Below, piece by piece: positions 24,493 through 33,582 of a stretch of DNA of 64,000 nt (the stretch's first letter is position 1; the number at the start of each line of letters is the position of its first letter). The position numbers were made by a program, and so were the translations under genes. A model generated the notes under the pieces. That model was not told where the DNA came from. It ran no database searches and saw only the letters and a list, made by a program, of their open reading frames with translations. Origin of the DNA: Actinomadura graeca (GTDB lineage Bacteria; Actinomycetota; Actinomycetes; Streptosporangiales; Streptosporangiaceae); contig NZ_CP059572.1 in the NCBI RefSeq assembly GCF_019175365.1, forward strand, positions 7,440,001 through 7,504,000. Direction: 5' to 3'.

Positions 24493-25653
24493 TCAGCGGA
24501 ACATGCCGCGTTTGAGCAGGTGGCGGGCGATGATGATGCGCTGGATCTCGGAGGTGCCCTCCCAGATCCGCTCGATCCGCGCGTTGCGGTAGGCGCGCTC
24601 GACGAAGGTCTCGTTCATGTAGCCGGTGCCGCCGAAGATCTGCAGCACCCGGTCGGCGACGCGGCCGAGCGCCTCGCTGGCGAACAGCTTCGCGGCGGAC
24701 GCCCGGGCGTGCACCACCTTGGGCGCCTCGCCCTGGTCGGCGGCCCAGGCCGCGTTGTAGGTCATCAGGCGCGCGGCGTGCAGGTCGGTGGCGCAGTCGG
24801 CGAGCATGAACTGGATCGCCTGGTAGTCGGCGATCGGGCGGCCGAACTGCACGCGCTGCCCGGCCCATGCGACGCCGTCGTCGATGAGCCGCGCCATCGG
24901 GCCGAGGCACCGGGCGGCGGTCATGATCCGCCCGCTGCTCAGCCCGCCGCGGGCGATGCCGAAGCCGCGTCCGGGCTCGCCGAGCACGTTCGCCTCCGGG
25001 ACGGCGCAGTCGTCGAAGACCAGCTCGGCCTGCCGGTAGCCCCGGTGGCCCATCGTCTTGTGGAGCTGCCCGACGGCGAACCCGGGCGTGCCCTTCTCCA
25101 CGAGGAACGCGGTGATCCGGTCCTGCTCGCGGTCCGGGTGGGTGAGCGCGAAGACGATGGCGAAGTCCGCCGAGTCGGCGTGGCTGATGAATCGCTTGCG
25201 GCCGTTGATCACCCAGGAGCCGTCGCGGAGCTCGGCGCGGGTGGTGATGCCCGCGGCGTCCGAGCCGGTGTCCGGCTCGGTCAGCGCGAAGCACCACTGG
25301 AGGTCGCCGCGGACGCACGGGACGAGGAACCGCTCGCGCTGCTCGCCCTCGCAGGCCAGCAGCACACCGGGCGTCGTCGGGACGGCCTCGGCGACGCCGC
25401 CGAGCGCGCGGAACAGCTCCTCGGTCACCAGGACCTGGGACAGCACGTCCAGGCCCGCCCCGCCGACCTCCTCGGGCATGCCCATCGAGTTCAGCCCGAT
25501 GGCGCGGGCCCGCTCCCGGATCCGGCGCTCGACGTCCTCGGGCAGGCCGTCGTGCTCCTCCACGTAGTCCTCGTGGGGGATCAGCTCCGTCTCGGTGAAC
25601 CTGCGGACCGTCTCGCGGAACTCCACGAGGTGGTCGGGGATCGTGAAGTCCAT
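24493..25653 (-). CDS. Acyl-CoA dehydrogenase
   Basis: A 386-residue FAD-dependent dehydrogenase. It starts MDFTIPDHLVEFRETVRRFT and has the FALTEPDTGSDA flavin/substrate motif. A Glu in RIWEGTSEIQR (E365) takes the place of the MCAD catalytic base E376, followed by IARHLLKR. It oxidises an acyl-CoA to the enoyl-CoA and passes electrons to ETF. The frame is open far upstream, but ATG 25653 overlaps the stop of the CoA-synthetase gene by one base (TGATG). It acts downstream of that synthetase and upstream of the crotonase and dienoyl-CoA reductase in the operon. Confidence 0.93.
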   Translation of the reverse strand: MDFTIPDHLVEFRETVRRFTETELIPHEDYVEEHDGLPEDVERRIRERARAIGLNSMGMPEEVGGAGLDVLSQVLVTEELFRALGGVAEAVPTTPGVLLACEGEQRERFLVPCVRGDLQWCFALTEPDTGSDAAGITTRAELRDGSWVINGRKRFISHADSADFAIVFALTHPDREQDRITAFLVEKGTPGFAVGQLHKTMGHRGYRQAELVFDDCAVPEANVLGEPGRGFGIARGGLSSGRIMTAARCLGPMARLIDDGVAWAGQRVQFGRPIADYQAIQFMLADCATDLHAARLMTYNAAWAADQGEAPKVVHARASAAKLFASEALGRVADRVLQIFGGTGYMNETFVERAYRNARIERIWEGTSEIQRIIIARHLLKRGMFR

Positions 25654-27998
25654 CAGTCCTGCCGTCCTCTCCCGGCCTGTCCGGATATCCCGGTCTGTCC
25701 GGATGCCCCGGTCTGTCCGGATGCCCCGGTCTGTTCGGATGCGCCGCCCGGCCGGGCGGGGACGACCAGCGCGTCCAGCGCCAGGCACCCCTCGTCCCCT
25801 GGCCCGCACAGCAGCGGGTTGACGTCGATCTCGGCGACCTCGGGCAGCTCGGCCAGCAGCCGTCCCACCTGGACGGCCGTGCGGGCGAGCGCCTCGGTGT
25901 CGGCCGCGGGCGACCCCCGGTGGCCGCGGAGCAGGGCGCCGATCCGCAGCCGCCCGAGCGCGGCCAGCACGTCCTCGCGCCCGAACGGCCAGAGCAGCGC
26001 CGCGGAGTCGCCGAGCAGCTCGGTGAGGACGCCCCCGGCGCCGATGACCACCAGCGACCCGGCGGCGTCGTTGCGGCCGCCGACGATCAGCTCGGTGCCG
26101 GGGCCCGCCATCCGCTCGACGAGCACCCCCGGCGGCGGCCGGTCCCCGTCCCGGTCCGTGAGACCGCCCCGGCCGGCGGGGCCGTCGAGGGCCGCGGCGG
26201 CGCGGCGCATGATGCGGTGGAAGGCGCCGCGGAGGGCCTCCTCGCCGTCCAGCCCGACCTCCACGCCGCCGATGTCGGACTTGTGGGCGATGCCGGGCGC
26301 GTGGACCTTGCACACGACCGGGTAGCCGATGCGGGCGGCGATCCCGGCGGCGGTGCCGGCGTCCGCCGCGACGCCCCCGGCCGGCGACCGCACCCCGTAC
26401 AGCGACAGCAGGCGCTTGCCCTCCCACTCGGGCAGTGGCGTCCCGTGACGCGCCGCGCCGGGCGCCCCCAGGATCGCGGTGGCCCGGCGGCGCCTCTCCG
26501 GGTCGGCGGCGGGCACGGCGCCCGGCCCCGTGCGGCGCGCCACCGGACGCGGCGCGCCCGCCAGCGCGATGGCCCGCAGCGCGGGCCGCACCCCCGCCAG
26601 CAGGACGACGCCGTTCCGCCGGGCGAGCGCGGTCAGGCCCGGGGTGACGTCGGTGGTCGTCGTCATCAGCACGACCGGCACGTCCAATGAGGCGGCGGCC
26701 TCGCCCGCGCCCTCGATCATTTCCGGCCAGCCGACCTCGTCCAGCGGCTCGGAGTGCGTGGGCGCGTCGCCCGCGAACGCGACCACGTCCACGCCCGGCG
26801 CGCCGCCCATCGCGAGCGCGGCGGCGCGGTAGGCGTCCCGGTCGCCCCACGCGTTCGCGCCGAGGTCCAGGGGGTTGCGCACCGCCATCGACGGCGGCAG
26901 CACGGCGGCCAGCGCGGTCTCGGCGGCGGCGTCGAGATCCGCCAGCCGCACGCCGGTGTCCTCCGCGAGGTCGGCGACCAGCCCGCACTCGCCGCCCGAG
27001 CTGGCGAAGACGGCGGCGGAGGCGCCGCGCGGCCTGCGCGGCGCGGCCAGCAGCGAGCACAGCGCGACCATCTCGTCGAGGTCGTCGGCGCGGTGCACGC
27101 CGGTCTGCCGGAACAGCGCCTCGTACGCGGCGTCCCGCCCGGCCAGCGTGCCGGTGTGCGCGACGGTCGCGGCCTCGCCGCCGGCCGAGCGCCCCACCTT
27201 CAACGCGACGACCGCGACGTCGAGCTCCGCCGCCCGCTCCGCCAGGGCACGGAACCGCGCCAGGTCGGACAGGCCCTCCAGGACGAGGCACACGACCCGC
27301 ACGCCGGGGTCGGTGAGGAAGTACTCCAGGCAGTCCGACAGGTCGAGGACGGCCTGGTTGCCTGCGGACACCCCGTAGGCGACCGACGGGAGCCGCCCGG
27401 AGAGCATCGTGGTCAGCGCCATGTTGCCGCTCTGCGCCGCCAGCGCCACGACCCCGTCGCCGCCGGCGTGCAGGAGCGGCAGCTCGATGCCCCAGAGGGC
27501 GGCGCGGCCGCGGAAGCTGGCCACGCCGAGGCAGTTGGGCCCGATCAGCGGCAGCCGGCCGCCGGCGGCGGCGACCAGCTCGTCCTGGAGGCGGCGGCCC
27601 GCCGCGTCCCGCTCGGCGAACCCGGCGCCGTACACGACCATGGAGCCCGCGCCGAGCCCGGCCGCCTCCGCCGCCAGCGCCGGGATCCCGGGCGCGGGGA
27701 TCGCGGCGGCCACCGCGTCGGGCACCTCGGGCAGGTCGCTCAGCGACGGGTAGGCGCGCACCCCGTCGACCTCGGCGCGCGTCGGGTGGACGGCGTACAG
27801 GCGTCCCTCGAACCCGGCGCCGCGCGTGTTGCGCAGCGTCCGCAGCCCGTACCCGCCCTTGGGGGAGGCGCCGACGACCGCGACGCTCCCGGGCCGGAAG
27901 AGCCGGTCGAGGCGGTGCCCCGCCTGCCCGCCCGCCTGCCCCGTCGCGTGCCCTGTCGTCTGTGCGGTCGCCTGGCCGCTCGTCAGCCCCGCCATCAT
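25653..27998 (-). CDS. ADP-forming acyl-CoA synthetase (fused alpha/beta, NDP-forming)
   Basis: A 781-residue enzyme of the acetate-CoA ligase (ADP-forming) type. Its domains in order are a CoA-binding Rossmann domain (LFRPGSVAVVGASPKGGYG), a succinyl-CoA-ligase-like domain (LIGPNCLGVAS), a second flavodoxin-like region with the phospho-His domain, and a C-terminal ATP-grasp_5 (GYPVVCKVHAPGIAHKSDIGGVEVGL). It activates a carboxylate to its CoA thioester. Both ends carry low-complexity Gly/Gln/Thr/Ala extensions; the C-terminal one is encoded by four 18-bp tandem repeats. ATG 27998 overlaps the crotonase stop (ATGA). It is the likely entry enzyme for the compound brought in by the co-encoded importer. 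Confidence 0.9.
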   Translation of the reverse strand: MMAGLTSGQATAQTTGHATGQAGGQAGHRLDRLFRPGSVAVVGASPKGGYGLRTLRNTRGAGFEGRLYAVHPTRAEVDGVRAYPSLSDLPEVPDAVAAAIPAPGIPALAAEAAGLGAGSMVVYGAGFAERDAAGRRLQDELVAAAGGRLPLIGPNCLGVASFRGRAALWGIELPLLHAGGDGVVALAAQSGNMALTTMLSGRLPSVAYGVSAGNQAVLDLSDCLEYFLTDPGVRVVCLVLEGLSDLARFRALAERAAELDVAVVALKVGRSAGGEAATVAHTGTLAGRDAAYEALFRQTGVHRADDLDEMVALCSLLAAPRRPRGASAAVFASSGGECGLVADLAEDTGVRLADLDAAAETALAAVLPPSMAVRNPLDLGANAWGDRDAYRAAALAMGGAPGVDVVAFAGDAPTHSEPLDEVGWPEMIEGAGEAAASLDVPVVLMTTTTDVTPGLTALARRNGVVLLAGVRPALRAIALAGAPRPVARRTGPGAVPAADPERRRRATAILGAPGAARHGTPLPEWEGKRLLSLYGVRSPAGGVAADAGTAAGIAARIGYPVVCKVHAPGIAHKSDIGGVEVGLDGEEALRGAFHRIMRRAAAALDGPAGRGGLTDRDGDRPPPGVLVERMAGPGTELIVGGRNDAAGSLVVIGAGGVLTELLGDSAALLWPFGREDVLAALGRLRIGALLRGHRGSPAADTEALARTAVQVGRLLAELPEVAEIDVNPLLCGPGDEGCLALDALVVPARPGGASEQTGASGQTGASGQTGISGQAGRGRQD
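25674..25745 (-). repeat. Four 18-bp tandem repeats coding the C-terminal tail of the CoA synthetase
   Basis: Units of GGTCTGTCCGGATGCCCC (plus-strand reading) lie at 25674-25691, 25692-25709, 25710-25727 and 25728-25745; the middle two are identical. They encode a six-residue Gly/Gln/Thr/Ser repeat at the very end of the protein. Confidence 0.9.
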
Positions 27999-28783
27999 CG
28001 CCCCACGAAGACGGGACGGCGCTTCTCGATCGCCGCCGCCAGGCCCTCGGCCTTGTCCTCGGTGGCGGCGCAGATGCGGGCGCCGCGCTGCTCGTTGCGC
28101 AGCGCCTCCTCGATGCCGATCCCGTGGCCCAGCCGGATGTTCTGCTTGGCCTCGCCGATCGCGACGGTCGGGCCGGCGGCGAAGGTCCGCGCCTGGTCCA
28201 GCGCGCGGTCCATCAGCTTCTCCGGCGGCACGACCCCGCTCACCACGCCGATGCGCAGCGCCTCGTCGGCGTCGATGATGCGGCCGGTGTAGATCAGCTC
28301 GGCCGCGCGGGTCTCCCCGACGATCCGGGGGAGGAGGTAGGAGCCGCCGGCGTCCGGGCAGATGCCCCGCTGCGCGTAGACCTGCCCGAACCGGGCGGAC
28401 GCCGACGCGAACCGCATGTCGGCGGTCAGCGCGATGTCGAAGCCCGACCCGGCCGCCACCCCGTTCACCGCCGCCACCACCGGCTTCGGCAGCCAGTACA
28501 GCCGCGCGATCGTGCGGTGCATCTTCGCCGGCCACGACTCCTCGCCGGCGTCGGAGCGGGCGGCCCACTCCTTGACGTCCGCGCCCGAGCAGAACCCGCG
28601 CCCCGCACCGGTGATCACCAGCGCGCGCACGCCGGGGTCCTTGCCCGCCCGCATGATGACGCGGTCCAGCTCGTCGATGTCGCGGTTGGCGATGGCGTTG
28701 AGCCGCTCCGGGCGGTTCAGGGTGAGCACGCCGACGTCGCCGTCCATGTGCCAGGTGCAGCACGTGAGTGCCGGCAGTTCCAT
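27995..28783 (-). CDS. Enoyl-CoA hydratase/isomerase family protein, PaaG-like
   Basis: A 262-residue crotonase-fold enzyme. The oxyanion-hole segments are GAGRGFCSGADV and NGVAAGSGFDIALTADM. Of the two catalytic glutamates of true hydratases, the first is not conserved (FGQVYAQRG) and the second is Asp in GICPDAGGSYLLPR. This single-Asp arrangement resembles PaaG-type isomerases (1,2-epoxyphenylacetyl-CoA isomerase), so isomerisation is more likely than simple hydration. It lies 84 nt downstream of the ABC ATPase gene and overlaps the CoA synthetase start. It is part of the operon that processes an imported carboxylate as CoA esters. Confidence 0.9.
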   Translation of the reverse strand: MELPALTCCTWHMDGDVGVLTLNRPERLNAIANRDIDELDRVIMRAGKDPGVRALVITGAGRGFCSGADVKEWAARSDAGEESWPAKMHRTIARLYWLPKPVVAAVNGVAAGSGFDIALTADMRFASASARFGQVYAQRGICPDAGGSYLLPRIVGETRAAELIYTGRIIDADEALRIGVVSGVVPPEKLMDRALDQARTFAAGPTVAIGEAKQNIRLGHGIGIEEALRNEQRGARICAATEDKAEGLAAAIEKRRPVFVGR

Positions 28784-28867
28784 GACTTCGCCTTTCGATG
28801 CGGTTCAGGGCATGACGAACACGGGTCGCGGCGGGAGGCGGGAGACGGCCCCGTCGGGGCCGCCGGT

Positions 28868-30028
28868 TCAGTTCACGCGGGCGAGGAAGCGGCAGTCGCC
28901 GGGGGCCCAGCTCAGCCAGTGCGACGTGCCCGCCGCGTAGTCGGCCCGGGCCTCGGACGGCACCATGACCTGCAGTTCGGCTCCCTGGTCGGTCCGCAGG
29001 TGCACCTCGATCTGGGGGCCGAGGTAGACCTGCGTCACGACCGAGCAGCGGGCCGCGTTGCGCTCCGCCGCGTCCGGGCGGTCGGCGCCGAGCCGGATCC
29101 GCTCCGGGCGGATCATGAACTCGCCGCCGGCGTCCTCGGAGCAGTCGTTGTCCTTGTCGACCAGGACGCGCCCGGCCATCCCCTCCACTTCGACGACGGT
29201 GTGCGCGCCCTTCTCCACGCGCGTGGCGGGCAGGCAGATCGACTGGCCGAGGAACCGGGCGACGAACGAGTTCACCGGCTCCTCGTACAGCTCGTCCGGC
29301 GGCGCGGTCTGCTGGAGGACGCCCTGGTGCATGACGCCGATCCGGTCCGACAGCGCCAGGGCCTCGTCCTGGTCGTGGGTGACGTACAGGACGGTCGCGC
29401 CGATCCGCTGCTGGAGGGACTTCAGCTCCAGCCGCATGTGGTCGCGCAGGTTGCGGTCGAGGGCGCCGAGCGGCTCGTCCATCAGCAGGACGCTCGGGTC
29501 GAAGACGAACGCCCGCGCGAGCGCCACCCGCTGCTGCTGACCGCCGGACAGCTGCCGCGGATAGCGGTCCTGGAAACCGGTGAGCCGCGTCATCGTCAGC
29601 ACCCGGTCGATCTCCCGCCGCGCGTCGGCCTTCCTCATCCGGCGCATCCGCAGCGGGAACGCGATGTTCTGTGCCACGGTCATGTGCGGGAACAGCGCGT
29701 AGTTCTGGAACACCAGCCCGATGTTGCGCTTCTCCGGCACGTCGTCGGTGACCGCGCGGCCCGCCAGGAAGACCTCTCCGGCGGTCGCCGACTCCAGGCC
29801 CGCGAGGATGCGCAGGCTGGTGGTCTTGCCCGAGCCGCTCGGCCCCAGCAGGGTGACGAACTCGCCCTTGCGGACGGCCAGGTTGAAGTCGTGCACGGCC
29901 GGCGCGTCGCCGTACCACTTGTGCACGCCCTCGAAGACCACCTGGTCGGTCCCGGCGTCCGGGTCCGGGCCGGCGGGCCGTCCGCCGGCCACCGGCGCCC
30001 GCAGCCCGGTGCGTCCTTGCTCGGTCAT
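28868..30028 (-). CDS. PotA-type ABC transporter ATP-binding protein
   Basis: A 386-residue ATPase. It has Walker A GPSGSGKTTS, Q-loop FQNYALFPHMT, signature LSGGQQQRVALARAF, Walker B VLLMDEPLGALD and the H-loop in YVTHDQDEALALSD. A C-terminal TOBE regulatory domain follows (about residues 290-380). The first 30 residues are an extra Gly/Pro-rich extension. Its stop-start region overlaps the permease genes upstream (4 nt). It drives the PotB/PotC-like permeases and the lipoprotein at 23308-24411. The specificity label polyamine is only a family name. Confidence 0.94.
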   Translation of the reverse strand: MTEQGRTGLRAPVAGGRPAGPDPDAGTDQVVFEGVHKWYGDAPAVHDFNLAVRKGEFVTLLGPSGSGKTTSLRILAGLESATAGEVFLAGRAVTDDVPEKRNIGLVFQNYALFPHMTVAQNIAFPLRMRRMRKADARREIDRVLTMTRLTGFQDRYPRQLSGGQQQRVALARAFVFDPSVLLMDEPLGALDRNLRDHMRLELKSLQQRIGATVLYVTHDQDEALALSDRIGVMHQGVLQQTAPPDELYEEPVNSFVARFLGQSICLPATRVEKGAHTVVEVEGMAGRVLVDKDNDCSEDAGGEFMIRPERIRLGADRPDAAERNAARCSVVTQVYLGPQIEVHLRTDQGAELQVMVPSEARADYAAGTSHWLSWAPGDCRFLARVN

Positions 30029-30924
30029 CGGCGCTCCCGCCGTTCACGGAGGATCTTGATCAGTTCGGAGAGGACGAACAGCCCGACGCAGACGGCGATG
30101 AGGATCGTTCCGGCGACCGCGAGCGTGGGCGTGAGGTCGTAGCGCACGCTGTCCCACAGCTTGCGCGCGAGGGTGACCGAGTCGTTGCCGGCCACGAAGA
30201 GGATGATCACCGCCTCGTCGAAGGCGATCACGAACGCGAACAGCGCGCCCGCCGAGATCGCCGAGGTCAGCGACGGCAGCGTGATCCGCAGAAGGGTCCG
30301 GGGCAGCCCGGCGCCGAGCGTCCGCGCCGCGTTCTCCAGCTCGGGGTCGAACTGCTGGAGGGCGCTCGACACCGACACGAGGACGTAGGGGATGCCCATC
30401 ACCGAGTACGCGACCGCGACCATCTGCCACTGGCCGATCAGCCGGTGGTCGGCGAAGGTGAAGTAGTAGGCCATCGCCAGCACGATGATCGGGATGACCA
30501 GCGGCGAGTACAGCAGCGCGAAGACCAGGCCCTTGCCCCGGCCGGTGCCGCGGGCCAGGCCCCAGGCGGCCGTGGTGCCGACCACGGTCGCGATGGCGGC
30601 CGCCAGCAGCGCGATCCGCGCGCTGAGCAGCGTCGCGTCCACCCACGCCGAGTCGGCGAAGAACCGCCGGTAGTGGGTCAGGGACCAGCCCTCCAGCGGG
30701 AACGACAGGTAGTCGGCGCTGTTGAACGACTCCAGGACCACGATCACGATCGGGATCACGAGGAACGCGAAGACCAGCGTGACCACGCCCACCAGGGCCC
30801 AGTGCAGCACGCGCTCCGCCGGTGTCGCCGGCAGCCGCTTCCGGCGCCGCGCCGGGGGCCCGGGACGGCTCCGCGCCGGTGCCCCCGCCCCGCCGGCGGC
30901 GGAGCCCACGCCGATCGCGCTCAC
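30025..30924 (-). CDS. PotC-type ABC transporter permease
   Basis: A 299-residue permease with six TM helices. The cytoplasmic EAA loop is NAARTLGAGLPRTLLRITLPSLTSAI, which docks the ATPase, preceded by MGIPYVLVSVSSALQQFDPELE. A disordered Pro/Arg-rich stretch occupies the first 35 residues. It overlaps the ATPase gene downstream and the other permease upstream by 4 nt each (ATGA), a tightly coupled trio. Confidence 0.94.
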   Translation of the reverse strand: MSAIGVGSAAGGAGAPARSRPGPPARRRKRLPATPAERVLHWALVGVVTLVFAFLVIPIVIVVLESFNSADYLSFPLEGWSLTHYRRFFADSAWVDATLLSARIALLAAAIATVVGTTAAWGLARGTGRGKGLVFALLYSPLVIPIIVLAMAYYFTFADHRLIGQWQMVAVAYSVMGIPYVLVSVSSALQQFDPELENAARTLGAGLPRTLLRITLPSLTSAISAGALFAFVIAFDEAVIILFVAGNDSVTLARKLWDSVRYDLTPTLAVAGTILIAVCVGLFVLSELIKILRERRERR

Positions 30925-31820
30925 AGCGACACCAGCCCCTTGACCTTGGTGAGCCTCCGCACGATCAGCGTCAGCGCGGTCGCCAGCACCAGCAGCATCG
31001 TCGCCAGCGTCGCCGCGAGCCCCCAGTCGAAGTTCACCTGGACGCTCTGCGCGATCACCACGGCGATCGTGCTCTGCTTCGGCCCGCCGACCAGCGCGGG
31101 CGTGACGTAGAAGCCGAGCCCGATGATGAAGACGAGCATGCCGCTGCTGACGACGGCGGGCAGGGCCAGCGGCAGGTACACCTGGGCGAACGCGCGCACC
31201 GGCCCGGCGCCGAGGGACCGCGCCGCGCGGGGCAGCGACGCGTCGATCTGGTCCAGCGTCCCCTTGATGATGAGGATGGGGAAGGGCAGCAGGATGTGCG
31301 TCATCGCGATGACGACCGCGCTCTCGCTGTAGAGCATCCCCTCCGAGTTCCCGGTGAGCGGCTCCATCAGCCGCGTCACCAGCCCGTTGTCGCCGAGCAG
31401 CACGATCCAGGAGAACGACCGCACGAGAATGCTCGTCCAGAAGGGGATGACGACGAGAAGGGCCAGGAAACGCGCCCGGCGCGGTGACGTCCGGGACAGG
31501 AAATAGGCCACCGGGAAACCGAGGACGACGGTGAGGACGGCCACTTCCAGGGAAAGCCGGACGGTGATCGCGAGCACTTCCCAGATCGCGCCGTCGGTGG
31601 CCGCCTTGGTGAAATTGCCGAATCCCGGATCGGGTTCGGTGACGCTTTTCAGCAGCATCGCGCCGACCGGATAGGCGTAGACGATCGCCATGAAGGCGAC
31701 CGGCAGCCCGAGCGCCATCGTCACGAAGCCCGGACGCCGGGCGCGCCTTCTCGGCGGGACCCGGCCCGGACGGAGATCATCCCCCGGGGGGCGCCTCGTG
31801 ACGGTGGTACGCGCCGTCAT
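30921..31820 (-). CDS. PotB-type ABC transporter permease
   Basis: A 299-residue permease and the first gene of the eight-gene leftward operon that runs to 22423. The EAA loop RAARSLGAGPVRAFAQVYLPLALPAVV is present, with six TM helices. The N-terminal 30 residues are Arg/Pro-rich and cytoplasmic. It pairs with the PotC-like subunit. The promoter must lie in 31821-32151, divergent from the PucR regulator, next to the CTGTG-N7-CACAG dyad at 31989-32005. Confidence 0.94.
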   Translation of the reverse strand: MTARTTVTRRPPGDDLRPGRVPPRRRARRPGFVTMALGLPVAFMAIVYAYPVGAMLLKSVTEPDPGFGNFTKAATDGAIWEVLAITVRLSLEVAVLTVVLGFPVAYFLSRTSPRRARFLALLVVIPFWTSILVRSFSWIVLLGDNGLVTRLMEPLTGNSEGMLYSESAVVIAMTHILLPFPILIIKGTLDQIDASLPRAARSLGAGPVRAFAQVYLPLALPAVVSSGMLVFIIGLGFYVTPALVGGPKQSTIAVVIAQSVQVNFDWGLAATLATMLLVLATALTLIVRRLTKVKGLVSL

Positions 31821-32151
31821 GGTTCACCGTCCCTCCGATCGTTCGTGCACCCGTTCCCGCGGGCCGCCCGGAAGGGGTGGCACGCGGTTCCGCGGAGGCC
31901 GGAAAGCCCGCCCCGCATGTCGACACAGTCAACGTTCGCGGTGTGCTCCATGTCATGGGTGCCCGATCACAAAAGTCCCTGGGGGCCCCTGTGCCGGGAA
32001 CACAGTTCCCCGGGGCCGCCGTGCGCCCTGAGGGGGCCTCGGGCGCCCCTCACACGCCGTTGACGTGGGAGGACGCGGCGTGGTACATGTCCACGACCTG
32101 GGTCCGGAGGGTGATGCGGATCTCCATGACCCGGCTTTCTGGAGGGTGATC
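31821..32151. other. Divergent control region between importer operon and PucR gene
   Basis: A 331-nt non-coding gap. It contains the dyad 31989-32005, several GC-rich inverted segments (for example GGGCC around 31983-32020) and the GGAGG site at 32141-32145 for the PucR gene. I find no convincing consensus -10 for either direction and no RNA gene. Confidence 0.6.
31989..32005. promoter_or_regulatory. Operator-like dyad CTGTG-N7-CACAG
   Basis: CTGTG (31989-31993) and CACAG (32001-32005) flank CCGGGAA. Overlapping it is a second perfect dyad, GGGAAC-ACA-GTTCCC (31996-32010). The left half CCTGTGCCGGG is identical over 11 bp to the element at 33467 upstream of the aldehyde dehydrogenase gene, suggesting one regulator binds both. 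Confidence 0.5.
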
Positions 32152-33411
32152 ATGGCACCATCCGACATGTCCGCCACCATCACCGATCACATGACGACCG
32201 TGGCGCGCGACCTGGAATCGGCGTCCACCGCGCTCGCCAACGAGTTCGTCCGCCAGTACGTCAGCACGACCGAATCGGGTTCGGTCGACCGTCAGGCGCC
32301 GGTCGAGGCGTTCGACATGGCGGTGCGGGTCATCGGCCTGTGCGCCGACGGCCTCGCCGACCGCGGGGCCGGGGCGGAGCTGCCGGCCGGACGCGGGGCC
32401 CGCGTCGCGCTCCAGGGCAAGCCGGTCGCCGAGGCCGTCGAGTGGCTGCGGCTGCTGGAGCGGGTCGTCGCCGACCACGTGCTCGGCCACGCCACCGCCG
32501 GGAGGGACCAGATACGCGCGGTGCTCGGGCGGCTCGCCGAGCTGTTCGACGTGCTCTGCACCCGCGAGCTGGAGTCGTTCACCAGCACCTACAACGAGCT
32601 CGCCGGCTGGCAGGCGCGGGTGGGCACCGACCTGCTGAGCTGCCTGATCGCCGGGCCCGCCGTCGACGCCAGCACCGTCAACGACCAGGCCCGGATGCTC
32701 AACATCAACCCCCACCAGCGGTTCCGGGCCGTCGCCGCCTACCACGACCCGGCGCCGACGGCGCAGCAGTGGGTGCGGGCCCGGCGGCGGATCATGGAGG
32801 TGCTGTGGCGGCACGACCCCCGCCGCGAGATCCTCATCCGCGAGCGGCGCGGCCTGCTGCTGGCGCTGGTGCCCATCGACCGCGCCGGGCCCGGCCTGGT
32901 GGAGCTGCTCACCCGGATGCTGGACGACGAGCCCGGCCGGTCGCTGTTCGTGTCGGCGGGCGAGCCGGGCGCGACGCTGCCCGCCGCCGGGCACAGCTGC
33001 CGGCAGGCGCTGTCGGCACTGGAGATCAGCATCTACCGCGACCAGCGCGGACAGGTCACCCAGTGCACCGACGTGATCCTGGAGGTCCTGCTGGCGCACA
33101 ACCGGTGGGTGTCCAAGCGGCTCATCGAGACGCGGATCGGGCAGCTCGTCGAGAAACCGCATCTGCTCGACACCCTGCGCGTCTACATCTCCTGCGACAT
33201 GGCGCTCCAGCGGACGGCGGAGGAGCTCGTCGTCCATCCGAATACGGTCGCCTACCGGCTGCGGCAGATCGCGACGCTCACGGGACGCGACATGCGCCGG
33301 ATCACCGACATCGGCGACCTGAACGTCGCGCTGATGGCCTACGACGCGATCCAGATGCGCCGGGACCGGGAAGAGGCGCGCACCGATCTGCGCGCCCGGC
33401 TGTTCGCCTGA
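32152..33411 (+). CDS. PucR-family transcriptional regulator
   Basis: A 419-residue regulator. The C-terminal HTH_30 domain of PucR proteins is clear: LLDTLRVYISCDMALQRTAEELVVHPNTVAYRLRQIATLTG in segments, ending DIGDLNVALMAYDAIQM. A GGDEF-like middle (about 190-310) with RREILIRERRGLLLALVP is also typical; the N-terminal 180 residues form the presumed sensing region. ATG 32152 follows GGAGG by 6 nt; the upstream open frame is ignored. PucR proteins usually activate neighbouring catabolic genes. Its position between the importer operon and the ALDH-ThDP unit makes it the prime candidate for the shared promoter motif at 33467 and 41379. Confidence 0.9.
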   Translation: MAPSDMSATITDHMTTVARDLESASTALANEFVRQYVSTTESGSVDRQAPVEAFDMAVRVIGLCADGLADRGAGAELPAGRGARVALQGKPVAEAVEWLRLLERVVADHVLGHATAGRDQIRAVLGRLAELFDVLCTRELESFTSTYNELAGWQARVGTDLLSCLIAGPAVDASTVNDQARMLNINPHQRFRAVAAYHDPAPTAQQWVRARRRIMEVLWRHDPRREILIRERRGLLLALVPIDRAGPGLVELLTRMLDDEPGRSLFVSAGEPGATLPAAGHSCRQALSALEISIYRDQRGQVTQCTDVILEVLLAHNRWVSKRLIETRIGQLVEKPHLLDTLRVYISCDMALQRTAEELVVHPNTVAYRLRQIATLTGRDMRRITDIGDLNVALMAYDAIQMRRDREEARTDLRARLFA

Positions 33412-33466
33412 CCCGAGCGCCGCGAGGGCCCGCCGGGCGACGGCCGCCGGCGCCGATGCCGGACGT

Positions 33467-33545
33467 CCTGTGCCGGGCACATAATGGCGGCCCCGATTCT
33501 TTGGTGGCGCAGGCCGGTCAGGTATCCGCCGGTTGATCCTAGGCT
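33467..33545 (+). promoter_or_regulatory. Activator-dependent promoter of the aldehyde dehydrogenase unit (copy A)
   Basis: CCTGTGC (33467-33473), CATAAT (33480-33485), TTCTTTGG (33497-33504) and -10 TAGGCT (33540-33545) recur with identical offsets at 41379-41457. The left part is a 13-bp palindrome TGTGCC-G-GGCACA (33469-33481). No good -35 lies 17-18 bp before the -10, which suits an activated promoter. Confidence 0.7.
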
Positions 33546-33582
33546 TCGAGTCCCATCGCCCAGGACTGGTGAGCGGAGCGAC

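Noticed and set aside
24493..30047. Giant fused proteins spanning acyl-CoA dehydrogenase, CoA synthetase and importer genes
   Set aside because: The long frames result from chance read-through upstream of true starts. Stop-start overlaps (TGATG, ATGA) and homology boundaries mark separate genes.
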